64,000 bases of DNA from an uncultured Alphaproteobacteria bacterium (GCA_903860975.1 CAIOSI010000051.1:1-64000); one strand, 5' to 3'; shown: positions 1 to 9,640, counted from the stretch's first letter. A program made the numbers and translations. The notes: a model not told the origin generated them from the sequence alone.

Positions 1-1
1 C

Positions 2-820
2 GTGCGCGGCGGCGCCGGAACGGCTACACGAACGGTCGGCCTGTTGGGAGGCATCCTTACCTATGCAGTTGACGCCGGCATCATCGAACGCAATCCGGCA
101 CATGGCCTGAAAAAGCCCAAGGACAATGTGCGCAATCGTCGTCTCAGTGAGGCCGAGTACCGAACCCTTGGGCAAATGCTGCGCAAGGCTGCCGAAAATG
201 AGAAGTACGCGCTGACGGTTGAGATCATACGGTTGATCGCCCTGACAGGCTGCCGCCGCAGTGAGATCATCGGCTTGATGTGGGACGAAGTGGATCTCGA
301 CGCCAGTTGCCTCCGCCTCGTTGACAGCAAGGAGGGCGACTCTGTCCGCCCGACGGGGTTACCCGTCGTCGAGCGCCTCGAGGAACGCCGGAAGGAAACC
401 GCGAGCAGTTACGTCTTCCCAGGCGAGCGCAATGCCGCCGCGTTTGGGAGTTTCCCAAACCATTGGGAACAGATTTTCAGGGCGTCACCGCTCGCCGACG
501 TGACGCCTCACGTCCTGCGGCACAGCTTCGCCAGTATCGCTAACGACCTCGGATTCACCGAAATCACCATCGCAGCGCTCGTGGGCCACTCCAAGGGTAC
601 GATGACCAGCAAGTACATCCATACGCTTGATACGGCGCTCATAATGGCCGCAGACACGATCGCCGGTTACATCCTTGGGCTGCTGGATGGGATTGAGTTC
701 AAGCAGACGGCTTACGCCTTGGACCGCGACTCACGGCGAGCCGCCCTCGATCGCTTCCTGACCAAAGCGGTGGGAGAGACGGGGAGCGAGGTTGAAGGAC
801 CGACACGCCAAGCTGCCTGA
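2..820 (+). CDS. Tyrosine integrase, 5' end missing
   Basis: This is the C-terminal part of a tyrosine site-specific recombinase that would insert and excise the element. The catalytic set is visible in order: Arg in TGCRRSE, His-x-x-Arg in HVLRHSF, His in VGHSKG and the Tyr nucleophile in SKYIH. Integrases of this kind are usually about 400 residues, so about 130 N-terminal residues (arm-binding and core-binding regions) lie before the window. The GTG at base 2 is only where the open frame enters the window, not a real start. The gene points into the element, as is usual for an int gene next to one end. Confidence 0.9.
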   Translation: MRGGAGTATRTVGLLGGILTYAVDAGIIERNPAHGLKKPKDNVRNRRLSEAEYRTLGQMLRKAAENEKYALTVEIIRLIALTGCRRSEIIGLMWDEVDLDASCLRLVDSKEGDSVRPTGLPVVERLEERRKETASSYVFPGERNAAAFGSFPNHWEQIFRASPLADVTPHVLRHSFASIANDLGFTEITIAALVGHSKGTMTSKYIHTLDTALIMAADTIAGYILGLLDGIEFKQTAYALDRDSRRAALDRFLTKAVGETGSEVEGPTRQAA

Positions 821-892
821 TTTCGTGTCAGTCCCCCTCATCGCCCCCTCATGGTGGCCACCTTATCGTGGCTTGTCAGCGCGGCGAATTCG

Positions 893-904
893 GGATATAT
901 ATCC
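893..904. promoter_or_regulatory. Palindromic operator upstream of vapB
   Basis: GGATATATATCC is a perfect 12-base palindrome in an AT-rich stretch, followed at once by the partial copy AGATATAAAT and then the GGAGG ribosome site of vapB. Type II toxin-antitoxin pairs are autoregulated through such operators, so this is the likely VapBC binding site. That role is inferred from position and symmetry only. Confidence 0.45.
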
Positions 905-925
905 AGATATAAATTGGAGGCTGCC

Positions 926-1228
926 ATGGGCAACGCCGCACAGAAGAGAGCAATCCAGAACTACCGCGCGCGCCTAACGCAGCGCGGTTTCACGCGCTTT
1001 GAGATCATGGCGCTTGAATCTGATCGCGATTTGATCCGATCGCTTGCCCGCCGCCTCGCCGAGGAAGGGCCTGAAGCGGAGCAGGTCCGCGCGGCCATGA
1101 AGACGGCCGTCACGGGTGAGCCGCCCAGGTCGGGTGGCATCCTGACCGCTCTGCGGCGCTCGCCTTTGGTGGGGGCCGAACTCGACTTCTCGCGCCCACG
1201 TGAAGAGGGGCGAAAGGTCGACCTGTGA
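926..1228 (+). CDS. vapB: VapB-like antitoxin
   Basis: A 100-residue basic protein placed directly before and overlapping a PIN-domain toxin, so it is read as its antitoxin. The ATG at 926 is chosen over the longer open frame from 851 because GGAGG lies six bases before it. The N-terminal half is rich in Arg and helix-forming residues (possible DNA-binding part) and the C-terminal tail would wrap the toxin. I do not recognise the exact antitoxin subfamily. The assignment rests mainly on the 3-base overlap with vapC. Confidence 0.7.
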   Translation: MGNAAQKRAIQNYRARLTQRGFTRFEIMALESDRDLIRSLARRLAEEGPEAEQVRAAMKTAVTGEPPRSGGILTALRRSPLVGAELDFSRPREEGRKVDL

Positions 1229-1656
1229 CACGCTATCTTCTCGATACGAATATCATCAGCAATGTCGTCAAGCCGCAGCCTTCGGAACTGCTGCTTGGTT
1301 GGATGGCGGCACAACGTGATGATGATCTGTTTATCGCCTCACTGACGGTCGCCGAAATCCGACGCGGCATCTTGGAGAAGCCTCGCGGGAAGAAAAGAGA
1401 TGCTCTCGATGCATGGTTCGCTGGCCCTGAAGGGCCGCAGGCCATCTTCACGGGCCGCATCCTCTCGTTCGACGACAAGGCTGGTTTGATCTGGGCGCGG
1501 CTCATGGCGGAGGGGAAAGCGGCCGGGCGACCTCGTAGCGCGCTCGACATGATTATTGCTGCGGTCGCTGGCGCCATGGATTGCGTGGTCGTGACCGACA
1601 ATGAAAAGGACTTCGCAGGTATCCCGTTCGTCAACCCTATGCGCGGATCGGAATGA
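1225..1656 (+). CDS. vapC: VapC toxin, PIN-domain ribonuclease
   Basis: A 143-residue PIN-domain protein. The acidic metal-binding residues are visible: Asp in LLDTNII near the N-terminus, Glu in TVAEIRRG, Asp in SALDMIIAA and Asp in VTDNEKDF. VapC toxins cut tRNA or rRNA when the antitoxin is lost, which stabilises the element that carries them. It starts with GTG and overlaps the antitoxin stop by three bases, so the two are translationally coupled. Length and motif spacing are normal for the family, so it looks intact. Confidence 0.9.
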   Translation: MTRYLLDTNIISNVVKPQPSELLLGWMAAQRDDDLFIASLTVAEIRRGILEKPRGKKRDALDAWFAGPEGPQAIFTGRILSFDDKAGLIWARLMAEGKAAGRPRSALDMIIAAVAGAMDCVVVTDNEKDFAGIPFVNPMRGSE

Positions 1657-1692
1657 TGTGGTGTCGCACAAAAAATAGCTCGGGAGGGCAGT

Positions 1693-2475
1693 ATGGCTGA
1701 AACCCAGATCGAGTGGACCGACTCCACATGGAATCCCGTCGCGGGATGTTCGATCGTCACCGCTGGCTGCACGAATTGCTACGCCATGGAGATGGCTAGG
1801 CGCCTCGAAGCGATGGGTGTCGAAAAATATATTGGGCTGACGCGGAAGACCGGCCGACGCACAGTCTGGAACGGCATCGTGCGCGAGGATATGGACGCGC
1901 TGACGATCCCGCATAGGTGGCGTAAGCCACGCAAGATTTTCGTTAATTCTATGAGTGATCTGTTTCACGAACAGGTCAGCGATGCGTTCATCATCGAGGT
2001 GTGGCGGGTCATGCGCGAGACCCCCCATCACAATTATCAGATCCTTACAAAGCGGCCAGAGCGAATGGCGGAGCTAGTCGCCACCAAGATCGGCGAAGTT
2101 ATGCCGAACGTGTGGCTCGGAACCAGCATCGAAGACGCAAGTGTGATTGGTCGAATCGAGCACCTGCGCCGGGTTCCCGCAGCTATCCGCTTTATTTCCT
2201 TCGAGCCGCTGATCGGACCTGTCGGCGCGGTCGATCTTCGAGACATCCATTGGGCGATCATCGGCGGCGAGAGCGGCAAATCCGCCCGACCGATCCGCGA
2301 GGAGTGGATCGACGAAATTTACGCCCAATGCCTATCGACCGGCACGGCCTTCTTTTTCAAGCAGTGGGGGACTTGGGGCAAGGACAACAAAAAACGCTCG
2401 AAGAAAGCCAATGGCCGCGAATATCGCGGCAGAACTTGGGATGAAATGCCTGCCGCTCCGCAAGCGGTTGCATGA
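1693..2475 (+). CDS. DUF5131 (phage Gp37/Gp68 family) three-Cys protein
   Basis: A 260-residue member of the Gp37/Gp68 family. Near the N-terminus it has the family's three-cysteine cluster C-x6-C-x2-C inside NPVAGC...GCTNCYA, resembling the iron-sulfur site of radical-SAM-like proteins. Other family blocks seen are MSDLFHE, LTKRPERM, SFEPLIG, GGESG and FFKQWG. The biochemical role is not established. It is followed 27 bases later by its usual partner TcmP, and the two lie between vapBC and Hachiman, so a defence-related job is plausible but is my inference. A good ribosome site (GGGAGG) precedes the ATG. Confidence 0.85.
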   Translation: MAETQIEWTDSTWNPVAGCSIVTAGCTNCYAMEMARRLEAMGVEKYIGLTRKTGRRTVWNGIVREDMDALTIPHRWRKPRKIFVNSMSDLFHEQVSDAFIIEVWRVMRETPHHNYQILTKRPERMAELVATKIGEVMPNVWLGTSIEDASVIGRIEHLRRVPAAIRFISFEPLIGPVGAVDLRDIHWAIIGGESGKSARPIREEWIDEIYAQCLSTGTAFFFKQWGTWGKDNKKRSKKANGREYRGRTWDEMPAAPQAVA

Positions 2476-2502
2476 CGGGCGGGGACGCGGTGGGGGCTTA
2501 TA

Positions 2503-3771
2503 ATGGTCGAGAAACGATACGAATGGACTGATGGCGCGACACTCGAAGAGCATTCAAAGCGCAAGCACAAAATTCTCCGAGAGTATGTCTTCGACTATTT
2601 GACTGTTCGCTGCAAACTGCCGCAGCAGGAGCGTTTCCGGCTTGCTATCGTCGATGGATTTGCCGGCGGCGGTCGCTATCAATGCGGCACATCGGGTTCC
2701 CCGTTGATCTTTATCGAGGAATTGAAGCGAGCGACCGAAGCCGTGAATACCAATCGTGTGGTTCAGGGGCTTGGCGCCATCGAGGTTGAGTGCCTGCTTG
2801 TCTTCAACGACGCCAGCCAAGACGCAATCGAGCTTTTGAAGACCCATGTGGCGCCAGTTCAGGCTGACATCGCCGCGACATGCCCGAAGCTTCACCTGCG
2901 CGTCGAGTATCTGAATGAATTCTTCGAAGCGGCCTATCCCAAGATCAAACGTTTTCTGGAGCAAGGCCGCTACCGAAGCGTGATCTTCAATCTGGATCAG
3001 TGCGGCCACAGCCATGTCGAGCGGAATACGATTCTCGACATTATGCATTCCTACCCCGCCGCCGAAATATTCTATACATTCGTCATTAGCTCATTGCTGG
3101 CCTTCCTTCAGAAGGACCAGCCGGAGCGTCTGCGTGCTCAGCTCGACCATCTCGGTCTGGCTAGCAGCGACGTCCAGACGCTCGATGGCATGATGAGTCA
3201 AAGAGACTGGCTTGGCACGGCCGAGAAGATTGTCTTCGACGCCTTTCGCCTCTGCGCTCCCTATGTCAGTCCCTTCTCGATCAACAATCCTGGCGGCTGG
3301 CGGTATTGGCTGATCCATTTCGCCAATGTCTATCGGGCGCGGCAGGTCTACAACAATATCCTCCATGACAACGCGAGCCTTCAGGCCCATTTCGGTCGAT
3401 CTGGCCTCAACATGCTGTCCTATGATCCACGGCACGACGAAGGGATGCTCTATCTCTTCGACGTTAGCGGTCGGGCTTCGGCCAAGACCCAGCTACTCGG
3501 AGATATTCCCCGTCTTGTGACCGACGCTGGCGACGCCATGTCCATGATGGAATTTTACGAGAACATCTACAATGTTACGCCAGCGCATGCAGATGACGTC
3601 CACGCGGCGATCATGGAAAATCCTGACCTAGAAGTGATTACGCCCACGGGGGGTGAACGACGTAAGCCCAATACAATTGGCGTCAATGACATCATCAAAA
3701 TCAAGACGCAGCGCAGTTTCTTTCCCATGTTCTTCGACGCTGCGGACGGACGAAAAGGCAGCAAAAAATGA
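2503..3771 (+). CDS. tcmP: Three-Cys-motif partner protein TcmP
   Basis: A 422-residue protein of the TcmP family, which is named for its constant position beside DUF5131 proteins. The N-terminal block LAIVDGFAGGGRY is the family hallmark and looks like a nucleotide- or SAM-binding glycine-rich loop. A second conserved block is VIFNLDQCGHSH. No nuclease or membrane motif is seen. It is in the same transcription direction as DUF5131 with a 27-base gap, so they form a two-gene operon. The function of the pair is unknown. Neither protein shows a truncation. Confidence 0.85.
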   Translation: MVEKRYEWTDGATLEEHSKRKHKILREYVFDYLTVRCKLPQQERFRLAIVDGFAGGGRYQCGTSGSPLIFIEELKRATEAVNTNRVVQGLGAIEVECLLVFNDASQDAIELLKTHVAPVQADIAATCPKLHLRVEYLNEFFEAAYPKIKRFLEQGRYRSVIFNLDQCGHSHVERNTILDIMHSYPAAEIFYTFVISSLLAFLQKDQPERLRAQLDHLGLASSDVQTLDGMMSQRDWLGTAEKIVFDAFRLCAPYVSPFSINNPGGWRYWLIHFANVYRARQVYNNILHDNASLQAHFGRSGLNMLSYDPRHDEGMLYLFDVSGRASAKTQLLGDIPRLVTDAGDAMSMMEFYENIYNVTPAHADDVHAAIMENPDLEVITPTGGERRKPNTIGVNDIIKIKTQRSFFPMFFDAADGRKGSKK

Positions 3772-3866
3772 TTGCTGCCAAATATCAGCTATGTCGTGCA
3801 ACCAAAGTCAGTTCATCGCTCTATAGCGTCCCTGACCTCATTCCTCGATAAACGGGAGGAAGGAGC

Positions 3867-4646
3867 ATGGCGCAGTTCAATGATTGGTGTCTTTCGGTCG
3901 ATGAGCCGGTCGGGAATCATTTTCGGCGGGTGATGACCGGTCAGGCGGCACAACTTCCGACTGGTGTCCAGGCAACGGCCGCGATCATCCCTTCGCACTA
4001 TGCGTCGGAGGAGCAAGTCGCGCGGGCGCTGGCCCGTCTTGGCAAGCCGGTCGCCGCCGCGCTGATCGAGGGCAAGCTCCCCACCACCAAGGCGATCCGC
4101 TCCGGCGATCTCGGCGAGATCTACGCGACGGAATGGATCGATAGCCAGAGCGGCGGCTATCGCGCACCGATCAAGCGCCTCCGCTGGAAAGACCATCGCA
4201 ACATGGCGATGCGCGGCGACGACGTTATTGGCATCCTCCAGGACGTTCAGACCCAGCGCCTGCATTTCCTGAAGACTGAAGCAAAAAGCCGCGTCGCGCT
4301 GACAGCACAGGTGCTTACGGAAGCCCGCGCTGGCCTCGACAAGGATGGCGGACTGCCGTCCGCCCACGCTTTGTCATTCATTTCGGCTCGACTCCTCGAG
4401 CTAAACAATCTGCCGCTCGCCGATGCGATCGATGATGCGCTCCTGAAACACGGCATTCCACCACAGAACGTTCGGCATCTCCTGTTTACATTCTCCGGCA
4501 ACGCACCGGACGCCATGCTGACTGCGTCTCTCCAGGCCTACCCCGGCCCCATCAACCAATGGGGCGTCGGCCTGCGTGTGGATGGCCATGCCGCCTTCAT
4601 CGGCGCGGTCTACGATCGAGTGATTGCCGATGCCAACAACCCCTGA
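3867..4646 (+). CDS. hamA: HamA, Hachiman defence nuclease (DUF1837)
   Basis: A 259-residue DUF1837 protein, the nuclease subunit of Hachiman anti-phage systems. Family blocks visible are SGDLGE near residues 79-84, RGDDVIGI near 117-124 and KTEAKS near 136-141. The Asp and Glu-x-Lys spacing fits a PD-(D/E)xK-like nuclease centre. HamA pairs with the HamB helicase, which restrains it until DNA damage or phage replication frees it. The gene overlaps hamB by 17 bases, and GGAGGAAGGAG sits just before the ATG. The length is typical for the family. Confidence 0.88.
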   Translation: MAQFNDWCLSVDEPVGNHFRRVMTGQAAQLPTGVQATAAIIPSHYASEEQVARALARLGKPVAAALIEGKLPTTKAIRSGDLGEIYATEWIDSQSGGYRAPIKRLRWKDHRNMAMRGDDVIGILQDVQTQRLHFLKTEAKSRVALTAQVLTEARAGLDKDGGLPSAHALSFISARLLELNNLPLADAIDDALLKHGIPPQNVRHLLFTFSGNAPDAMLTASLQAYPGPINQWGVGLRVDGHAAFIGAVYDRVIADANNP

Positions 4647-7600
4647 AGGCATCGCAGCCGATATCACGGAGGCCGCAACTGCCGGCTTTCGTGGTAGCCT
4701 CATCGCCCGTGGTCAGGCCCGCGCGATTATCTGGCGCAATGGCGCCTTACCTCCCGATGCGCCAGCCTTTGCGCCCCAGCTCAGCTACGATCTTCATTCC
4801 TACGGCTACGCGCTTCTCGGGCTAGGTCTTCGCCTACGCGAACTCGGAGGCGACGCCGCTCAAGCGCGCACCGCCTTTGAACAGGCCGCCACCGCTCTCG
4901 AGGCCGTAATCGCGAAGGGCAACCGCGAAGAGGTAGATCGCGACTTTCACTTCGTGATGGCGGCAGCGAGCTACCATCTCGCTCACCTGTCCGCCCGCGC
5001 CTATTCCCTACTTGCGATTGTAGAAAGCGACGAGAATTTTTCGCCTATCGAACGTGTCATCGCGCAGTTAATGCGTCGCAACTTCGGAGCCCTTCGCGCG
5101 AGCATCCTTGACTACAGGACTTCCGGCGAAGGCAGCGACACTCGGATCGCAGCCGCCATCCAAGCCAACCTCGATCAGTCCGAAGCTGCGGCAAACCCCA
5201 TCGACGGCAGCAGTGACTTCCTGTTCGATGGTCTCGACACGGCACTAAACGACACCTTCCTGGCGGCCATGTCCCTTTTTCTTGTCGCGTTGGAACGTGG
5301 CGAGCGGGCGCTTCTGGACCAAGCGCTGGAACGCCTTCAGGTGAGCCTGTCCATTTGCAGCGAGTTGAACATGCTTCCGCAATGGTGGGCGCATCGCATC
5401 GCTATCCACCTCCTATCGGACCTCTGGTCGGTTACCTTCCACGAGAGGGTGCCGCTACAGTCAGCTGGCGGCGACGCTGCTGACTGGCCACGGCTTCGCG
5501 AGCTCTTCATCGCACTGCTTCAACGACGCCCCAAAGCGGAGGTCGATCTCTGGCCGTCGCAGGTCGAGGCCGCAGCCCGCGCCGTCGATCAGTCCGACGA
5601 CCTTGTTGTTTCCCTGCCGACGAGCGCCGGAAAGACGCGCATCGCCGAACTCTGCATCCTGCGCTGCTTGGCCGGAGGCAGGCGCGTGGTCTTCATCACT
5701 CCGTTGCGCGCACTTTCGGCTCAAACTGAAACTACTTTGCAGCGAACCTTCGGTCCTCTCGGAAAGACGATTTCGGCGCTCTACGGCAGTATCGGGGTCA
5801 GCGGCTTCGATGAGGACGCGATCCGAGAACGGGACATCGTCGTCGCGACGCCAGAAAAACTCGACTTTGCGCTGCGGAACGATCCGTCCCTTCTCGATGA
5901 CGTCGGTCTGCTAGTCTTCGACGAAGGGCACATGATCGGCCTCAATGAGCGTGAAGTTCGATATGAGGTGCAAATACAGCGGCTCCTTCGCCGACCTGAC
6001 GCACAGGGACGGCGGATAGTGTGCCTCTCGGCGATATTGCCATCTGGAGACCAGCTCGACGATTTCGCCGCTTGGCTGCGCCGTGATCACCCCGGCGGCC
6101 TGATCAAGAACGACTGGCGCCCAACCCGGCTCCGGTTCGGCGAGGTGGTATGGGCGTCGCCAAGCGCGCGGTTGAACCTTCGCGTCGGCAACGAGCGGCC
6201 GTGGGTGCAGCGATTCCTTACTGGCGCTGCGCCACCCAACTGGATTCCGCCGAAGCGTCGCCGAACCCGCCTCTTCCCCGACAATCAGCGCGAACTATGT
6301 CTCGCAACCGCTTGGCGGCTGGTCGAGGATGGGCAGACAGTCCTAATCTTCTGCCCCGAGCGGCGAAGTGTTGAGCCGTTCGCCGATGTCATCGTCGATC
6401 TTCATGAGCGCGGCACGCTACGCGCGTTGCTCGAAGCTGATCCAGCCGTCCTCAACACGGCGATTGCGCTCGGCGAGGAATGGTTGGGGCCGGATAGCGC
6501 GATCCTCAAGTGCCTTCGCCTTGGGGTCGCTTTGCACCACGGCGCGCTGCCGACAGCCTATCGCAAAGAGGTGGAGCGCCTACTGCGCGACAATGTGCTC
6601 AAGGTAACAGTCTCGTCGCCCACCTTGGCGCAGGGCCTCAACCTTTCGGCCACGGCCGTTATCATGCACTCGCTCCACCGCCATGGCGAAAGGATCGAAA
6701 TCTCCGAGTTCAAGAATGTTATCGGCCGCGCGGGGCGCGCCTATGTCGATGTTGAAGGCATTGTGCTCTTCCCGATGTTCGACGATATCGCGAAGAAGCG
6801 ACGCAACTGGGAAGCGCTCATCAACGATCTCGGCGCGCGAAACATGGAAAGTGGCTTGGCGCTTCTGGTTTGGACGCTTCTGAAGCGCATGCACGCGCGT
6901 ATCGGCGGCGACCTCAATCAACTCGTCGATTATGTCGTCAACAACGCTGCGGCCTGGACATTTCCGGAGATCGCGAACGAGGAGATCGACGATCGCGCGC
7001 GCGCCCTTGCCGACTGGGAGCGGCACGTAGCAACGCTCGATACGGCCATCCTCAGCCTGATCGGCGAGAGCGACATTCCAGATGAGGGGATAGAAGCTGC
7101 GCTGGACGATATTCTCCAGTCCTCTCTCTGGCAGCGCCGCCTGTTGCGACAAAACGAGCAGGTCCAGCAGGCCCTTAAGGCGGGCCTGGTGTCACGAAGC
7201 CGACTTATCTGGAGCCAGTCGACGGCGCCGCGCCGCCGGGGCTACTTCCTTGCCGGAGTCGGATTGACAACGGGGCATGCCCTGGACGTGATCGCGGCGA
7301 ACGCGAACATTCTCTTGGTTCAGGCCAATAGCGCCATTCTTGCAGGCGATGCAGAAGCGGCGATTGCCGCCATCACGGTGCTCGCCGAGCAGGTCTTCAC
7401 ATTCTATCCCTTCATGCCGGATGCTATGCCCGCCAACTGGCGGGACATTTTGCGCGCGTGGCTTCTCGGCCAGCCTCTCGCCATCATCGCCACCGGGCAG
7501 GAATCGGAGACGCTTCAGTTCATCGAAGGGGGTCTGGTCTACCGTCTACCCTGGGCTATGGAGGCGATCCGCGTCCGCGCCGCCGCGAACGGCGATACCG

Positions 7601-8148
7601 TCGGTGTTTTTGACCTTCCTCTTGAAGACCATGAGCTTGGCCTTGCCGTGCCTGCCGTTGAAACCGGAACGCTGAACCGCTCCGCGTCGATCCTCATCCA
7701 GGCCGGTTTCAATTCCAGGCTTGCCGCCGTCAAGGCTGTCATCGATACAGGTGCCACCTTTCAGACTGGCCAAGAGCTTCGGCAATGGCTCAACTCGGAA
7801 GCTGTCGCGGCGTGGAGCACGCAGCCGGATTGGCCGACTGCCGAGACCAAGGCAATGTGGACGGATTTCGCTCAGAGCTTTACGCCGCGCGAAAACCGCA
7901 CATGGGCGGATCGCCGATACTGGGCAAACGTGGCGTGGCTCGGCGCGCCACCACCGCCGGGCACCCCTGTTCAGGTTCATCATTGGTCTGGTCAGCCGCG
8001 CGTGCTTTCGGCAGACGGAACGCCACTTGGCACCGTGCAAGCCGCGCTAAATCCAGGAAGAGCTGGCCTGTTACGAGCGCAGGTGGCTCACGACATCCGA
8101 CGGATCGACATAACCTACTTGGGGCCGGCAGACTTGTCGGGCGAATGA
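4630..8148 (+). CDS. hamB: HamB, Hachiman defence helicase
   Basis: A 1172-residue superfamily 2 helicase. Walker A is LPTSAGKT near residue 330, the DExH box is DEGH near 430, and motif VI is GRAGRA near 698. About 320 residues of mostly helical sequence precede the motor and about 450 follow it. Overlap with a DUF1837 gene identifies it as HamB. HamB binds DNA and holds HamA inactive until it senses aberrant DNA. The ATG at 4630 was chosen; a TTG at 4624 in the same frame is also possible. No breaks are seen, so the system looks functional. Confidence 0.87.
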   Translation: MPTTPEGIAADITEAATAGFRGSLIARGQARAIIWRNGALPPDAPAFAPQLSYDLHSYGYALLGLGLRLRELGGDAAQARTAFEQAATALEAVIAKGNREEVDRDFHFVMAAASYHLAHLSARAYSLLAIVESDENFSPIERVIAQLMRRNFGALRASILDYRTSGEGSDTRIAAAIQANLDQSEAAANPIDGSSDFLFDGLDTALNDTFLAAMSLFLVALERGERALLDQALERLQVSLSICSELNMLPQWWAHRIAIHLLSDLWSVTFHERVPLQSAGGDAADWPRLRELFIALLQRRPKAEVDLWPSQVEAAARAVDQSDDLVVSLPTSAGKTRIAELCILRCLAGGRRVVFITPLRALSAQTETTLQRTFGPLGKTISALYGSIGVSGFDEDAIRERDIVVATPEKLDFALRNDPSLLDDVGLLVFDEGHMIGLNEREVRYEVQIQRLLRRPDAQGRRIVCLSAILPSGDQLDDFAAWLRRDHPGGLIKNDWRPTRLRFGEVVWASPSARLNLRVGNERPWVQRFLTGAAPPNWIPPKRRRTRLFPDNQRELCLATAWRLVEDGQTVLIFCPERRSVEPFADVIVDLHERGTLRALLEADPAVLNTAIALGEEWLGPDSAILKCLRLGVALHHGALPTAYRKEVERLLRDNVLKVTVSSPTLAQGLNLSATAVIMHSLHRHGERIEISEFKNVIGRAGRAYVDVEGIVLFPMFDDIAKKRRNWEALINDLGARNMESGLALLVWTLLKRMHARIGGDLNQLVDYVVNNAAAWTFPEIANEEIDDRARALADWERHVATLDTAILSLIGESDIPDEGIEAALDDILQSSLWQRRLLRQNEQVQQALKAGLVSRSRLIWSQSTAPRRRGYFLAGVGLTTGHALDVIAANANILLVQANSAILAGDAEAAIAAITVLAEQVFTFYPFMPDAMPANWRDILRAWLLGQPLAIIATGQESETLQFIEGGLVYRLPWAMEAIRVRAAANGDTVGVFDLPLEDHELGLAVPAVETGTLNRSASILIQAGFNSRLAAVKAVIDTGATFQTGQELRQWLNSEAVAAWSTQPDWPTAETKAMWTDFAQSFTPRENRTWADRRYWANVAWLGAPPPPGTPVQVHHWSGQPRVLSADGTPLGTVQAALNPGRAGLLRAQVAHDIRRIDITYLGPADLSGE

Positions 8149-8343
8149 TTCATGACGATGTGCCCGTCGCTCAAAAATGCCGACGTCTGATGTGCTGAAC
8201 CAAGCGGCATGATTTTTAGAAGATTAAGGGCGGGAAATTAGAATTGTTGGCGGCGACATTTAGAACCCGAAAGGCGGGGAAAGTCTTCCCCTGCGGCTGA
8301 GCCAAGGTCTCTGCCGACCCCTTCAGCGGGGACACCCCGCAAC

Positions 8344-8425
8344 GCCCCTTCAGAGTGAGAGTGCGGACGGGATTTCCGTGACGGGTTGAGTGCCGGGAGA
8401 GAGGCTTTCGGCGCCCGTCATGGAG
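8344..8425 (+). promoter_or_regulatory. Structured 5' leader A, copy 1 (before DUF932)
   Basis: A leader of about 82 bases that closely matches the one before the ParB-like gene. It can form an outer stem GACGGG (8380-8385) with CCCGTC (8414-8419). Inside it lies a hairpin CCGGGAG-AGAGG-CTTTCGG. The ribosome site GGAG follows the outer stem directly. Conservation between two different genes, with stem changes that keep pairing, suggests a functional RNA that controls translation. Confidence 0.5.
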
Positions 8426-8434
8426 AATTTTCCC

Positions 8435-9640
8435 ATGAACATGCAGGTTCTCGACGCTCGCCGTGATATGAGCGGCGGCTACAAAGTGGATGTCACGCGC
8501 GGCGAACGCGTCGGCCGGGTCTCGTCCGAATGGTTCTCGCGACCCGATGACGAGCGGTTCCTTTCGCTGGGCGAGCTGGCCAGCGCGGTGCGTGGCCGTT
8601 CTGAGCGCAGCCGAACCCGTGTTGTCGAAACCGCCCTCATTCATGTCGAGGCGAACCGGAATGACCCAGAGCGCCTTGCCCTGATCCTCCCCGGCGCCGA
8701 GGCGCCCGTGGCCCCGACCCATTGGAGCTTCGGCCAGTTGGCGGCCCAAATCGGGGCGCCCGCCGCCTATCTGCGGCAACTGCCCGCGCCGCTGGCCGCG
8801 ATAAATCTGCAATATGGCCTGACATCGAATCGCGCCGAGCAGATGAAGACGTTGGAAACCGATGATGCGCGAACTGGGGGCCGCATCGAACTGCGGGCTG
8901 TCACCGGCCCCGATTATGGCCGCATCTACGACCATGAACTCGTCGAAGCCGTGCAGCGCATCGCCGGCAACGGAACCGGCGATACCCGATGGAAAGTGCC
9001 GGGCGTCCTCGACTGGTCGACCGGCATTTATAACCCGCGCGTCGACATCACCAGGGACACCACCACGCTCTATGCGTCCGACCGTGACGTCTTTCTCTTC
9101 CTGGTCGATGATTTCAACCCCATCGAGGCGGGGCGGCTGCACGATGGTTCACCCGACCTCTATTTCCGGGGCTTCTATTGCTGGAACAGCGAGGTCGGCG
9201 CCAAGACGCTGGGCATGGCGAGCTTTTACCTGCGCGCCGTCTGCCAGAACCGCAACCTATGGGGCGTCGAGGATTTCGAGGAGATAACGATCCGGCACAG
9301 CAAATACGCCGCCTCGCGCTTCGCCCATGAAGCGGCGCCCGCGCTGCTGAACTTCGCCAATTCCTCGCCGCTGCCCTTCATCAACGGCATCAAGGCAGCA
9401 CGCGAGCGGATCGTTGCCCGCACCGACGAGGATCGCAGCGATTTCCTGCGCAAGCGCGGCTTCTCGAAGGCCGAGACCGGCAAGATCATCGAGACAGTGC
9501 TGGCCGAGGAAGGCCGCCCGCCGGAATCCATTTTCGATTTCGTTCAGGGCATCACCGCAGTCGCCCGCGACAAACCGCACCAAGACGCCCGCCTCGACAT
9601 GGAGGCCAAAGCAAAGAAGCTGCTCGATCGGGCCGCCTGA
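8435..9640 (+). CDS. DUF932 protein
   Basis: A 401-residue DUF932 protein, found widely on plasmids, phages and ICEs and of unknown biochemical role. The central part (LDWSTGIYNPRVDITRDTT and the following FLFLVDD) is the characteristic DUF932 core. The ATG at 8435 is chosen because GGAG lies nine bases before it, just after the leader hairpin. The open frame extends further up but those codons belong to the leader. It is the first gene of the conserved ICE block DUF932-ParB-Sno-Toprim-DUF2493. Confidence 0.82.
   Translation: MNMQVLDARRDMSGGYKVDVTRGERVGRVSSEWFSRPDDERFLSLGELASAVRGRSERSRTRVVETALIHVEANRNDPERLALILPGAEAPVAPTHWSFGQLAAQIGAPAAYLRQLPAPLAAINLQYGLTSNRAEQMKTLETDDARTGGRIELRAVTGPDYGRIYDHELVEAVQRIAGNGTGDTRWKVPGVLDWSTGIYNPRVDITRDTTTLYASDRDVFLFLVDDFNPIEAGRLHDGSPDLYFRGFYCWNSEVGAKTLGMASFYLRAVCQNRNLWGVEDFEEITIRHSKYAASRFAHEAAPALLNFANSSPLPFINGIKAARERIVARTDEDRSDFLRKRGFSKAETGKIIETVLAEEGRPPESIFDFVQGITAVARDKPHQDARLDMEAKAKKLLDRAA

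Noticed and set aside
10-820. GTG at base 2 as a true integrase start
   Set aside because: The core-binding domain is missing, so the gene must begin before the window.
1339-2031. 230-residue minus-strand ORF
   Set aside because: Shadow of vapC and DUF5131; no ribosome site or recognisable family.
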